From assembly GCF_042665255.1 (NCBI RefSeq), contig NZ_JBHTCD010000010.1: a DNA stretch of 64,000 bases; one strand, given 5' to 3'. Shown here one piece after another: positions 8,250 to 16,313 of this stretch (its first letter is position 1; every line of letters starts with the position of its first letter). This DNA comes from Insolitispirillum peregrinum (GTDB taxonomy: Bacteria; Pseudomonadota; Alphaproteobacteria; Rhodospirillales; Rhodospirillaceae). The translations under genes and the position numbers were made by a program. Under the pieces are notes generated by a model. The model saw nothing but the letters and a program-made list of their open reading frames with translations. It was not told where the DNA came from and ran no database searches.

Positions 8250-8272
8250 GTCACCATAATAGTGTCGGTAAC
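8250..8272. promoter_or_regulatory. candidate operator in the hxlR-azoR intergenic region
   Basis: GTCACC (8250-8255) and GGTAAC (8267-8272) form an imperfect inverted repeat with an 11-base spacer, midway between the two divergent genes. A further GTAAC...TTTAC repeat follows. This is a plausible HxlR binding site but is unproven. Confidence 0.4.
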
Positions 8273-8306
8273 AATAGTTTACTGCCACGTCCCCACCGGA
8301 GCAATC

Positions 8307-8927
8307 ATGACCAACATTCTCCTCGTTACCTCGAGCCCCCGTGGCCCCGAGAGTCTGTCCACCCGCTTTGCGACCGAGATCGCCGAAGGCCTGAAGGCTC
8401 GCCAGGGCGGCACCCTTTCGACGCGCGATCTTGCGGCCAACCCACTGCCACATATCGCGCAGGCCTATATTCAGGGCCGCGTCGTAGCCCCCGAGACCCG
8501 CACGCCCGAGCAGGTCAAGGCGGTCGACCTGGCCCGGACACTGGTCGATGAGGTGAAGGCTGCCGACGTGGTCGTGCTGGGTTCAGGCATGATCAATTTC
8601 GGCTTGTCGTCGCAGTTGAAGGCCTGGTTCGACCACATCACCTGGCCGCGCGTGACCTTTGACTACAACGAAACCGGCAGGCCCCAGGGGTTGCTGACCG
8701 GCAAGAAGGCCTATCTCGTCACGGCCGCAGGCGGCATCTTCTCGGAGGGCGACTGGGCACCCTTCGATTTCCAGACCGGCTATCTGCGGCACCTCTTGCA
8801 CTTCATCGGCCTGACCGATGTCGAAATCGTCCGCGTAGAAGGCACCGTCTTCGGGCCTGACGCAGCCAAAGCTGCCATCGCCGCCACCGAAGCCCGGGTT
8901 CGTGCAGTCCTGGAAACGGCAGTCTGA
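8307..8927 (+). CDS. azoR: FMN-dependent NADH-azoreductase / quinone reductase
   Basis: The 206-residue flavodoxin-fold enzyme of the AcpD/AzoR family reduces azo dyes and quinones with NADH. Visible landmarks are the FMN phosphate loop TSSPRGPESLSTR near the N-terminus, GSGMINFGLSSQLKAWFDH, and LVTAAGG. ATG 8307 follows CCGGAGCAATC and begins MTNILLVTSSPRG, the family start; a longer frame from 8214 would run through the promoter. It is divergent from an HxlR regulator that probably controls it. Confidence 0.93.
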   Translation: MTNILLVTSSPRGPESLSTRFATEIAEGLKARQGGTLSTRDLAANPLPHIAQAYIQGRVVAPETRTPEQVKAVDLARTLVDEVKAADVVVLGSGMINFGLSSQLKAWFDHITWPRVTFDYNETGRPQGLLTGKKAYLVTAAGGIFSEGDWAPFDFQTGYLRHLLHFIGLTDVEIVRVEGTVFGPDAAKAAIAATEARVRAVLETAV

Positions 8928-8937
8928 AGAAGGGCGG

Positions 8938-8999
8938 GAGCATCGTGCGAAACGCAGAAACCGGTTTTCGCACGATGCGGTAAAACAAAAACCTGGAGC
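8938..8999 (+). repeat. short palindromic repeat (family A)
   Basis: GAGCATCGTGCGAAACGCAG, then AAACCGGTTTTCGCACGATG followed by an A-rich tail. It lies 10 bases past the azoR stop codon. The arms ATCGTGCGAAA / TTTCGCACGAT fold into a hairpin. Confidence 0.75.
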
Positions 9000-9061
9000 A
9001 TTTGCACTGCGCCAGGGACGCCGATCACATCTGAGGGCAGATGGCCTATCAGGTCTGGTTG

Positions 9062-9097
9062 AAAGGGCCGCCCCGTTTACCAGCGCGGCCCTTTTTT
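9062..9097. terminator. bidirectional terminator between azoR and fabF
   Basis: AAAGGGCCGC (9062-9071) pairs with GCGGCCCTTT (9085-9094). T runs are present on both strands, which fits the convergent gene arrangement. Confidence 0.85.
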
Positions 9098-9101
9098 GTG
9101 C

Positions 9102-10379
9102 TTACGCCCCCTGCCAGCGGCGGAACAGCACACTGGCATTCACCCCGCCGAAGCCAAAGCCGTTCGACAGCGCGTAGTCCATCGCCATCGGACGCGGAGC
9201 CCCGCGCACCATGTCCAGCCCGTCGGCATCGGCATCCGGGTTTTCGAGATTCAGCGTCATCGGAGCAATCTGGTCGCGCAGGGCCAGCACGGTAAAGATC
9301 GCTTCGATCCCGCCGGCAGCCCCCAGCAGATGGCCGGTGGCCGATTTGGTCGAGGCAATCGCCGGACCGGCTCCACGCCCGAACAGGGTGCTGATTGCCG
9401 CCAGCTCGCCCTTGTCCCCCACCGGAGTCGAAGTGGCATGGGCGTTCAGGTGCTGCACCTGATCAGGAGTGATCCCGGCCTGCCGCAAGGCGGCTTCCAT
9501 TGCCCGGCGAGCGCCGTTGCCGTCTTCCGGCCCGGCGGTCATGTGATAGGCATCGGCACTGGTACCATAGCCGACCAGTTCGGCAATCGGAGTCGCGCCG
9601 CGGGCCAGCGCGTGATCCAGCCGTTCGATGACCAGCATCCCGGCGCCTTCGCCCATCACAAAGCCGTCGCGGCCCTGATCAAACGGACGCGACGCCTGTT
9701 CCGGCGCATGGCCCCAGCCGGTTGACAGGGCGCGGGCGGCAGCAAAACCGGCCAGTGCCACGCGGGTGATCGAGGCTTCGGCCCCGCCACAGACGGCAAT
9801 GTCAGCTTCGCCGCTGCGAATCAGGCGGGCGGCGTCACCGATGGCCTGCACCCCGGCGGCGCAGGCGGTCACCGGAGCCCCCAGCGGTCCCTTGAAGCCA
9901 TGCTTGATTGACACTTGCCCGGCGGCCAGATTGACCAGAAACGACGGGATGGTAAATGGCGAGACTCGGCGCGGCCCCTTTTCGGCACAGATCGCCACCG
10001 CCTCGCTGATCGCCGGAAAACCGCCAATCCCCGAGGCAATCACCGTTGCCGTCCGTTCCTGCCCTTCGGCGGTAGTCGGGGCCCAACCGGCCTGCGCCAG
10101 TGCCTCATCCGCCGCCGCCATGGCGAAATGGATGAAGCGATCCATTTTCTTTTGTTCTTTCGGGGTGATCGACCGATCCGGGTCGAATCCGGCGTCCGGG
10201 TCATCGGCGACCGTCGGAACGCGTCCGCCGACACTGACCGCCATATCGGCCACCACCTCGGGCGGCAGGGAGGAAATCCCGGACCGGCCCGCCAACAGGC
10301 GTTGCCAGACAATTTCACTGCCGCAGCCCAGCGGCGAGACAACGCCAAGGCCGGTAACGACCAGACGGGGAAGGCTCAT
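9102..10379 (-). CDS. fabF: beta-ketoacyl-ACP synthase II (KAS II), stand-alone
   Basis: This 425-residue thiolase-fold condensing enzyme joins malonyl-ACP to a growing acyl-ACP. The complete active site is visible: Cys173 in VTACAAG, His314 in LNAHATSTPVGD, Lys345 and His350 in STKSATGHLLGAAGG, with the C-terminal GFGFGGVN loop. It is not beside acpP or fabG, so it may be a second, specialised KAS. The ATG at 10379 overlaps the TGA of the upstream HxlR gene (ATGA), which fixes the start and indicates translational coupling. A paralogue of FabB type is less likely given the sequence. Confidence 0.9.
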   Translation of the reverse strand: MSLPRLVVTGLGVVSPLGCGSEIVWQRLLAGRSGISSLPPEVVADMAVSVGGRVPTVADDPDAGFDPDRSITPKEQKKMDRFIHFAMAAADEALAQAGWAPTTAEGQERTATVIASGIGGFPAISEAVAICAEKGPRRVSPFTIPSFLVNLAAGQVSIKHGFKGPLGAPVTACAAGVQAIGDAARLIRSGEADIAVCGGAEASITRVALAGFAAARALSTGWGHAPEQASRPFDQGRDGFVMGEGAGMLVIERLDHALARGATPIAELVGYGTSADAYHMTAGPEDGNGARRAMEAALRQAGITPDQVQHLNAHATSTPVGDKGELAAISTLFGRGAGPAIASTKSATGHLLGAAGGIEAIFTVLALRDQIAPMTLNLENPDADADGLDMVRGAPRPMAMDYALSNGFGFGGVNASVLFRRWQGA

Positions 10380-10855
10380 GGACTTGGTTCCTCGACACAA
10401 AGAGATGAGTCCGCCTCGGCAGGAAACTGCACGGCCACCCGGTCGGGGGTTAGCGGCTGGCCGGTGGCGGCATTGATGATGATGACATCCACCATGGCCC
10501 CGGACGCGCGGTCAATCACGCGCCATTCGGGGCCGTCGGGCGGAATATGCTGCATCCCCCACGACGCCAAGGCAATCAGGACCGGGAAAAAGGAAGATCC
10601 CATTGCGGTCAGATGATAGCCGTGGCGGACGGGTCGGGTCTGGTAGGGGCGCTTTTCCAGCACGCCGCGCTCGCACAGATGGGCAAGACGACGGGTCAGA
10701 ATGTTCGGAGCAATCCCCAGGCTTTTCTGGAACTCATCAAACCGGCTGAGACCGCGAAAGGCGTCTCGCAGGATCAGGATGCTCCACCAGTCCCCGACAC
10801 AATCAAGGGCGCGGGCGGTAGGGCACGGATGGTTATGAAAGCGGGTGTGTTCCAT
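10376..10855 (-). CDS. HxlR-family regulator with C-terminal extension
   Basis: The 159-residue protein has the HxlR domain in residues 8-100: CPTARALDCVGDWWSILIL, then SRFDEFQKSLGIAPNILTRR. About 50 further residues (WRVIDRASGAMVDVIIINA) are seen in a distinct HxlR subgroup. It is the first gene of a two-gene operon with the KAS II gene, joined by an ATGA overlap, and so probably controls its own operon. The nature of the signal is not visible. Confidence 0.87.
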   Translation of the reverse strand: MEHTRFHNHPCPTARALDCVGDWWSILILRDAFRGLSRFDEFQKSLGIAPNILTRRLAHLCERGVLEKRPYQTRPVRHGYHLTAMGSSFFPVLIALASWGMQHIPPDGPEWRVIDRASGAMVDVIIINAATGQPLTPDRVAVQFPAEADSSLCVEEPSP

Positions 10856-10936
10856 CCCGCTACCGTAGGAATGATACTTTCATAATGCAAGTGACTTTTT
10901 GGTGACGGCAGCACGGACAGTGTATTGATGACGCAG

Positions 10937-10971
10937 AAAGGGGAACGCCTGTCGCCAGAGCGTTCCCCTTT
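10937..10971 (-). terminator. terminator of the glutamine synthetase-like gene
   Basis: A 12-base perfect stem AAAGGGGAACGC / GCGTTCCCCTTT lies just downstream of the minus-strand glutamine synthetase-like gene. The T run is longer on the plus strand, so it may work in both directions. Confidence 0.75.
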
Positions 10972-10991
10972 TTCATCGTATTACCAGACTG

Positions 10992-12476
10992 TTACAGGTA
11001 CCACAGGTACTCGTGCGGCGAGATCACCGCCTGGAACTTTTCCAGCTCGGCCCATTTGGTCTCGCTGTACAGGTGCAGGTAATCGGCACCCAGATAGTTC
11101 GGCAGGATGTGCGCCTTTTCCAGCCGGGCCAGCGCGGCGCGGAAGGTCCATGGCACGCCGGGGTCCATCTGTTCACAGGCGTTGCCGGTCACCGCCGGGC
11201 CGGGGTCCAGCTTGTTTTCCATCCCCCAGCACGCCCCGGCCAGCACCGCCGCCAATGCCAGATAGGGGTTGGCGCTGGCACCGCAGACGCGATGTTCCAG
11301 ACGGCGCGCGGTCCCCGGACCACCGGGAATGCGGAACGCCACCGAGCGGTTGTTCACCCCCCATGCCCGTTTCACCGGCACATAGTTGTTCGGGGCATAG
11401 CGGCGATAGGCGTTCACGTTGGGCGCAAACAGCGCCATCGATTCCGGCATCGCTTCCATCAGGCCACCGATGGCCCAGCGCAGCGACGGCGATCCCTGCG
11501 GCGTACCGTCGTCAAAGATGTTGTTGCCGTCGGCATCCAGCACACTGAGGTGAATGTGCAAACCGTTCCCGGCCATATCGACATAGGGCTTGGCCATGAA
11601 GGTGGCCTTGAAGCCATGCATGTTGGCCACACGTTCGACGATGTTGGCCAGCAGGGCGGCATGGTCGGCAGCCCGCACGGCAGAATCGGTATGCTTGAGG
11701 TTGATTTCAAACTGCCCGGGAGCATTTTCGCTGGTGGCGGTATAGGCCGGAACACTCTGCGCCACGCAGGCGGACTCAACGTCGCGCAGGAATTCGGCAT
11801 AGTCGTCCAGCTCGGTCATGCCATAGACCTGATTGGACTTGTCACGCTGTTTGGTATCGGGGTTCAGCGGCGGCAACGGCGAGCCATCCGGACTGCGTTC
11901 GGCCTGATCGATCAGGTAAAACTCAAGCTCCAGCGCCACCACCGGAAACATCCCGGCCCGGTTCATCTGACGTTCGACACGCCGCAGAACGTTGCGGGGA
12001 TCAACCACCGGACCATCAAGGTCTTCGTCCAGCGAACACATCACCTGTGCCGACGGCACCGGCGACCATGGCACCGGGGCCAGCGTACCGGCCACCGGGC
12101 GGACCACTCCGTCCGGGTCGCCATCGGAATAGCCCCGCCCGCCGGGGTCGGAACAGTCACCGGTGGCATCCAGCAGCCATGCCGAATAGGGGATCAACAT
12201 GCCGTCTTCAAACAGCTTGTCGGCATCCTGCACCGGATAACGCTTGCCGCGCACCAGACTGCACAGGTCAAAGAACAGGGCGTCCACATGGGCCGTGTCG
12301 GGATATTTGGCGAGCAGGGCAGTCATTTCATCGCTGCGCCCGAAGGGGGCTTCGGGGCCTCCCGGACCGGGAGGCTGGCCGGACGGCTCGGCGGCAGGGG
12401 CCGCAGGGGAAACCTGAGAGGCACGGGGCTTGTTGGAATCCACGTCAAAGCCGGAATGGCCGCGAGAATCTGACAC
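10992..12476 (-). CDS. puuA: glutamine synthetase-family protein, gamma-glutamylputrescine synthetase-like
   Basis: This is a 494-residue ATP-dependent ligase of the glutamine synthetase family. It has the beta-grasp domain (ALFFDLCSLVRGKRYPV), the metal-binding LELEFYL and ENAPGQFEINL strands, GNGLHIHLSVLD, and RIPGGPGTARRLEHRVCGA near the ATP site. The pattern fits PuuA/GlnA3-type enzymes that glutamylate amines rather than ammonia, but no other put genes are nearby. An unusual Pro/Ala-rich segment (about residues 20-45) precedes the domain. The GTG at 12476 follows GGAGACGTTCAG and is the best start; an upstream GTG (12551) is possible. The gene symbol reflects family only. Confidence 0.82.
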   Translation of the reverse strand: MSDSRGHSGFDVDSNKPRASQVSPAAPAAEPSGQPPGPGGPEAPFGRSDEMTALLAKYPDTAHVDALFFDLCSLVRGKRYPVQDADKLFEDGMLIPYSAWLLDATGDCSDPGGRGYSDGDPDGVVRPVAGTLAPVPWSPVPSAQVMCSLDEDLDGPVVDPRNVLRRVERQMNRAGMFPVVALELEFYLIDQAERSPDGSPLPPLNPDTKQRDKSNQVYGMTELDDYAEFLRDVESACVAQSVPAYTATSENAPGQFEINLKHTDSAVRAADHAALLANIVERVANMHGFKATFMAKPYVDMAGNGLHIHLSVLDADGNNIFDDGTPQGSPSLRWAIGGLMEAMPESMALFAPNVNAYRRYAPNNYVPVKRAWGVNNRSVAFRIPGGPGTARRLEHRVCGASANPYLALAAVLAGACWGMENKLDPGPAVTGNACEQMDPGVPWTFRAALARLEKAHILPNYLGADYLHLYSETKWAELEKFQAVISPHEYLWYL

Positions 12477-12736
12477 CTGAACGTCTCCATCACTGTTGAA
12501 CGTTATATGAGTGTTCCTGCTCGCCCCTGATCTGTCAAGAAAAGTGATCACTTTTTATCGGTGCGGCCGTTTCCGGACACAACCGGGTGCCCCTTTGGCT
12601 TAGAACTTCTGGCAAGGTTTCCAGACACCCCCCTGCCCGCTAGACTGCACGGCACCAACCACCGGGGGCAGCCGGGGGGTAGGGTGTGTGATGTGATCTC
12701 TCCACGTCATGGTCCGGGGCTTTGGCCCTGTGCGGC
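12477..12736 (+). other. intergenic region with a possible unannotated small RNA
   Basis: No protein gene is supported between the glutamine synthetase-like gene (minus) and folM (plus). The stretch ends in a strong plus-strand terminator, although no plus-strand gene precedes it. A transcript from a promoter somewhere in 12480-12680 is therefore implied. I see no SRP, 6S or tmRNA signature. Confidence 0.35.
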
Positions 12737-12769
12737 GGCGGACTCCTGCGTTCAGGAGTCCGCCGTTTT
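12737..12769 (+). terminator. orphan rho-independent terminator
   Basis: A perfect 12-base stem GGCGGACTCCTG / CAGGAGTCCGCC with a CGTT tetraloop is followed by GTTTT on the plus strand only. No coding gene lies upstream on that strand. Confidence 0.85.
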
Positions 12770-12838
12770 GCATTTCCGTGCTATAGAGGACATTCCCTTT
12801 TGCCCATCCCCTCGTTCGTCACCCCGGGAGCCTGACTG

Positions 12839-13651
12839 GTGTCCACCGCCCTGCCGCCGTCCCTGCTGTCCCTGTCCGACCCCTTGCCGCTTCCCCGTAC
12901 CGCCCTGATCACCGGTGCGGCCAAACGGATTGGCCGGGCGATCGCCCTTGATCTGGCACAGGCCGGGTATCAGGTGGCCCTGCACTGCAACCAGTCGCGG
13001 GACGAGGCCGAAGCGCTGGCGGCAGAGATCCGCTCTGGCGGTGGGCGGGCGATGGTGGTTTGCGCTGACCTGACCCGCGAGGCCGAGGTCCAGCCGCTGA
13101 TCCCGCAGGTGGTCGCCGCGCTGGGACCGGTCGGGGTGCTGATCAACAATGCCAGCCTGTTTGAACACGACTCGGCACAGGATGCCACGCGGGAAAGCTG
13201 GGACCGCCACATGGAGGCGAATCTGCGGGCTCCCTTCGTGTTGTCCCAGCAGATGGCCGCCCACCTGCCAGAGGACCACAGCGGAGTGATCATCAACCTG
13301 ATTGATCAGCGTGTCTGGAACCTGACGCCCCACTTCACCACCTATACCCTGTCAAAGGCCGGGCTGTGGACCCTGACGCAAACCCTTGCCCTTGCTTTGG
13401 CTCCCCGCATCCGGGTCAATGCCATCGGCCCCGGCCCGGCCTTGCCCAGCAGTCGGCAGACAGCCGCCCAGTTCGCCGCACAGGAAGCCCGCATGCCCCT
13501 GGCGCGGGGCACCTCACCGGCAGAAATCGCCCAGACCGTGCGGTTTCTTGTTGCGAGCCCGTCGATGACAGGCCAAATGATAGCCCTTGACGGTGGACAG
13601 CATCTGTGTTGGTCGCCGGCAAGCCCCGAAGATGAGGCGCTGGCCGAGTAA
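12839..13651 (+). CDS. folM: pteridine reductase-type SDR (dihydromonapterin/dihydrofolate reductase)
   Basis: The 270-residue short-chain dehydrogenase has an NADP-binding TGAAKRIG loop at 25-32 and NNAS near 103. The catalytic set is D156 (in NLIDQ), Y169 and K173. The aspartate replacing the usual SDR serine, 13 residues before the tyrosine, is the arrangement known from pteridine reductase PTR1. Together with folB immediately downstream, this supports a FolM-like role in reducing pterins. The start is GTG 12839. A dispersed repeat lies between it and folB. Confidence 0.85.
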   Translation: MSTALPPSLLSLSDPLPLPRTALITGAAKRIGRAIALDLAQAGYQVALHCNQSRDEAEALAAEIRSGGGRAMVVCADLTREAEVQPLIPQVVAALGPVGVLINNASLFEHDSAQDATRESWDRHMEANLRAPFVLSQQMAAHLPEDHSGVIINLIDQRVWNLTPHFTTYTLSKAGLWTLTQTLALALAPRIRVNAIGPGPALPSSRQTAAQFAAQEARMPLARGTSPAEIAQTVRFLVASPSMTGQMIALDGGQHLCWSPASPEDEALAE

Positions 13652-13678
13652 GCCGCCTTCAGTCGCACCGCTTGGACC

Positions 13679-13776
13679 AGCGTGCGTTAAACGTGACGCA
13701 GGCACGCAGGTCCAACCTTTTGATCTGTCGCAGTGATAGCGCGCAAAACCGGAACCGCTTTTGCGCTCACGGCTCT
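13679..13776 (-). repeat. long form of the palindromic repeat (family A)
   Basis: On the minus strand this is the hairpin unit (GAGCGCAAAAGCGGTTCCGG, TTTTGCGCGC) followed by the tail hairpin GCGTGCCTGCGTCACG / TTTAACGCACGCT. It occupies most of the folM-folB gap. The same two-part form occurs at 16314-16410. Confidence 0.75.
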
Positions 13777-13797
13777 AACGGAGAACCCCGCTCCATC

Positions 13798-14244
13798 ATG
13801 AAGACCACCTCTGTTCTTGCCCCCCTGCGTCCGGTCGGGCGCGACGGCGCCCCGGCTCTGGCCGATGCCAGCCAGTCCCTGCGCCATGTGTTTGTGCGTG
13901 ATCTGGTTCAGGTCTGCTCGGTCGGTATCTATGACCACGAACACGAAGAGCCGCAGCGCGTCCGCTTCAATGTCGATCTCGCCGTGCGCGAAGGCGTCGA
14001 TCCGCTGACCAGCGAATCCATTGACGACGTGGTGTGTTACGAACAGATCGTCAAACGCATCCGCGCCATCGCACAGGACGGGCACACCAATCTGGTCGAA
14101 ACCCTGGCCGAGCGGGTGGCATCGATGTGCCTGCAGGACCCACGCGTCCGCACCGCCCGGGTGCGGGTGGAAAAGCTCGACGTGTTCGAAGATGCCGCCT
14201 CGGTGGGGGTCGAGATCGAACGCCACAGCTCGCTGGCTGGCTGA
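13798..14244 (+). CDS. folB: dihydroneopterin aldolase
   Basis: FolB cleaves dihydroneopterin to 6-hydroxymethyl-dihydropterin and glycolaldehyde in folate synthesis. The 148-residue protein has about 25 extra N-terminal residues, then the family core: VFVRDLVQVCSVGIYDHEH, QRVRFNVDLAV, CYEQIVKRI, NLVETLAERVA and VEKLDVFEDAASVGVEIER. ATG 13798 is preferred because the upstream open frame is formed by the dispersed repeat. It sits downstream of folM, so the two probably act together in pterin metabolism. Confidence 0.92.
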   Translation: MKTTSVLAPLRPVGRDGAPALADASQSLRHVFVRDLVQVCSVGIYDHEHEEPQRVRFNVDLAVREGVDPLTSESIDDVVCYEQIVKRIRAIAQDGHTNLVETLAERVASMCLQDPRVRTARVRVEKLDVFEDAASVGVEIERHSSLAG

Positions 14245-14266
14245 GACTCCCTTACCCCCGCGACCA

Positions 14267-14316
14267 GCAGGGGGGAAGAATCGGCGGAAAGTATCATTTC
14301 CTCCGCTGCCCCCTGC
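14267..14316 (+). terminator. large hairpin downstream of folB
   Basis: GCAGGGGG (14267-14274) pairs with CCCCCTGC (14309-14316), and an inner CGGCGGAAA / TTTCCTCCGCTG stem is also possible. There is no T run, so it may be a Rho-linked 3' structure rather than a simple terminator. Confidence 0.45.
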
Positions 14317-14380
14317 AGCTCTTCCCGCGACAAATCCATGCATACTGTCTTGTTATTCATGGATAATGCCGCGTGCCATA

Positions 14381-14399
14381 CTCCTTTTCCGAAAAGGAG
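14381..14399. promoter_or_regulatory. perfect 9-bp inverted repeat upstream of a response-regulator gene
   Basis: CTCCTTTTC and GAAAAGGAG surround a single C. The palindrome lies about 140 bases before the response-regulator start codon and looks like a protein-binding site; no T run makes it a terminator. Confidence 0.4.
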
Positions 14400-14537
14400 G
14401 TCTCTGGCTCATCCCGTGCTTGCCCGTCGTGCTCCGTATGGATTAGCATAAAACGATAGGTACCTTGCTCCAAGTGTACTCTAGCCGTTAGGATGGGTCG
14501 GCTCTTGATGAGGGTACCGGTACAGGGAGGTCGCGTC

Positions 14538-15305
14538 ATGACAGCGCCAGAGGCCAATCGCTGCCGTGTCTTGGTTGTGGAAGACGATGCCTTCGTTGCT
14601 GAACTGGTGCTGGACTGTCTGAGTGATGGCGGCTTTGACGCAGATCACGTCTCCCGCGCCGAACAAGCCCGGCAACGGGTCAGCACCTCCCCGCCGGATA
14701 TTGTCATTCTGGACCTTGGCCTGCCCGATGGGGACGGCATCGCCCTGACATCCCAGCTCAAGGCACTGGCGCCGTCTTTGGGCCTGATCATCCTCAGCGG
14801 GCGGATTGCGCCGGTCGAACGGATCGTGGGTCTTGAGGTCGGGGCCGACGACTATCTGTGCAAGCCCTTTGATCCGCGTGAACTGGTCGCCCGCGTCCGC
14901 AGCCTGTTCCGCCGCCTGACACCGGCCACGCCTGTGGCATCGGCTGCCCCGCCAAAAGAAGAGACAACCCTGAATGCCTTCTTTTTCGAAGGCTTCACCC
15001 TTGACCTCGACCGGGTATCCCTGCTGACCCCGAATGGCGAGCAACCGCACCTGTCCAGCACCGAATTTGCCCTGCTGCGCGCCTTTGTCGAACGACCGAA
15101 CCGGGTACTGACCCGCGACCAGTTGATGGACCTGATCCACAGCAATGATGCCCCGGCCTTTGACCGCAGCATTGACGTACAGATTGCCCGTTTGCGCAAA
15201 AAGATTGAACCGGATTGCAAGGAACCCCGCCTGATCAAAACCATCCGCAATCAGGGCTATATCTTTGCCAGCCGGGTGACCCGATCCTGTTCCGACGCCA
15301 GGTGA
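14538..15305 (+). CDS. OmpR/PhoB-family response regulator (orphan)
   Basis: The 255-residue regulator has a receiver domain (8-125) with acidic D16-D17, phospho-acceptor D59 in IVILDLGLPDGDG, S87 in IILSG and K109 in YLCKPFDPRELVAR. The wHTH domain (about 150-245) carries LSSTEFALLRAFVE, RVLTRDQLMDLI and DVQIARLRKKIE. ATG 14538 follows GGGAGG by seven bases, so the upstream frame start at 14493 is rejected. No kinase gene is adjacent. It is not a close copy of the other OmpR-type regulator at 5512-6204. Confidence 0.92.
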   Translation: MTAPEANRCRVLVVEDDAFVAELVLDCLSDGGFDADHVSRAEQARQRVSTSPPDIVILDLGLPDGDGIALTSQLKALAPSLGLIILSGRIAPVERIVGLEVGADDYLCKPFDPRELVARVRSLFRRLTPATPVASAAPPKEETTLNAFFFEGFTLDLDRVSLLTPNGEQPHLSSTEFALLRAFVERPNRVLTRDQLMDLIHSNDAPAFDRSIDVQIARLRKKIEPDCKEPRLIKTIRNQGYIFASRVTRSCSDAR

Positions 15306-15496
15306 GTTTTACCCATCCGCCCGCTCACCCGGCAGAATGTGCCGGGACAGATCTGCCCGGCCCGCCTGTTCCAGCCCGGTTTCCGGCCTGATGGCTTTCC
15401 CTTTCATCATGGAACATGCCTTGCATGTCCGGTGTCTGCCCTGCTCAGGTCTTCTGCACCCCCAGAACGGTGGGTGAAACAAAAGGTGCGTCAAAG

Positions 15497-16294
15497 ATGG
15501 CCATTTCCACCATTTCATCGCAAGTGCCATACCTGTCCCTGTTGAACTACATGGATGACAGCGAGTCCGAGGACAGCAACCCGTTGCTGGACAAAACCGG
15601 CACCAGCTCCTCTGGCAACCTGCTGGCATCGCTGGCCGGGGACAGCAGCAACAGTTCGGGCAGCAACAGCAACGATGTCTACGGGATGGCCTCGGTTCTG
15701 GGCCTGTCGGCGCAGGCCCGCGCCGCTCTGGGGCTCAGCGCCACCACGCCGACCACCGCCACCACTCCCACGACAACGCCCACCGGCACCGGCGACAGCC
15801 CTGAAAGCACGGCCCCTGACGCCGCAGTACAGAAAAAGGTGGTCACCGCGCTAGCCAAGGGTGGAGCCAATGGTCAGGCCTTTGCCGCCGCACTGGATAC
15901 GGTGATGAAGGATGTCACCACCGAAGGCGCAGTGTCGGTGCGAGATCAGGTACTGAGCCTGATCTCGCAGCTGAAAGACCCGACCCTGAACAGCAATGCC
16001 TCCAGCGCAGGCAGCCGCACCACCCGCACCGGCAACACCTCGGTCCTGACACTCAGCGGGTCACAGGGCGCGGTGTTGCGACTGGAAAGCTCCAGCAACA
16101 GCAGTGACGGCAGTACCAGCTTGCGGCTGACCTATTCCGGCAAGGATCTGGGGGCGGTCGATCTGCATGTGACCCGGGGCACCGATGCCGAAGACAAGCC
16201 GACCCTCACCGCCTCGGTCGAACAACGCAAGGTTCTGGCCCGTGGCCGCCTGTCCGACCCGGTCAGCACCGACGAGTATAACGGCCCGATCTGA
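15497..16294 (+). CDS. Ser/Thr-rich hypothetical protein
   Basis: I do not recognise this 265-residue protein. It has a low-complexity Ser/Asn/Gly/Thr-rich first half (including a TTPTTATTPTTTPTGTG run near residue 95), a short helical segment (AVQKKVVTALAKGGANGQA), and a C-terminal beta-rich part with alternating hydrophobics (SGSQGAVLRLESSSN, SLRLTYSGKDLGAVDLHVTR). No signal peptide or membrane segment is visible. ATG 15497 follows AAAGGTG; an earlier frame start (15416) is less likely. It stands alone after the response-regulator gene. Confidence 0.6.
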   Translation: MAISTISSQVPYLSLLNYMDDSESEDSNPLLDKTGTSSSGNLLASLAGDSSNSSGSNSNDVYGMASVLGLSAQARAALGLSATTPTTATTPTTTPTGTGDSPESTAPDAAVQKKVVTALAKGGANGQAFAAALDTVMKDVTTEGAVSVRDQVLSLISQLKDPTLNSNASSAGSRTTRTGNTSVLTLSGSQGAVLRLESSSNSSDGSTSLRLTYSGKDLGAVDLHVTRGTDAEDKPTLTASVEQRKVLARGRLSDPVSTDEYNGPI

Positions 16295-16313
16295 AGATCG
16301 GTCGGCGCACTGA

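Noticed and set aside
11013..12473. Long plus-strand frame (486 codons) opposite the glutamine synthetase-like gene
   Set aside because: Antisense shadow of a well-supported gene; composition is typical of reverse-frame translation (His/Gln/Arg-rich).
12570..12770. Possible 4.5S (SRP) RNA or 6S RNA gene ending at the orphan terminator
   Set aside because: The SRP signature GGAAGGAAGCAG-type loop is absent and no convincing 6S bubble could be drawn; only an unspecified small RNA is proposed.
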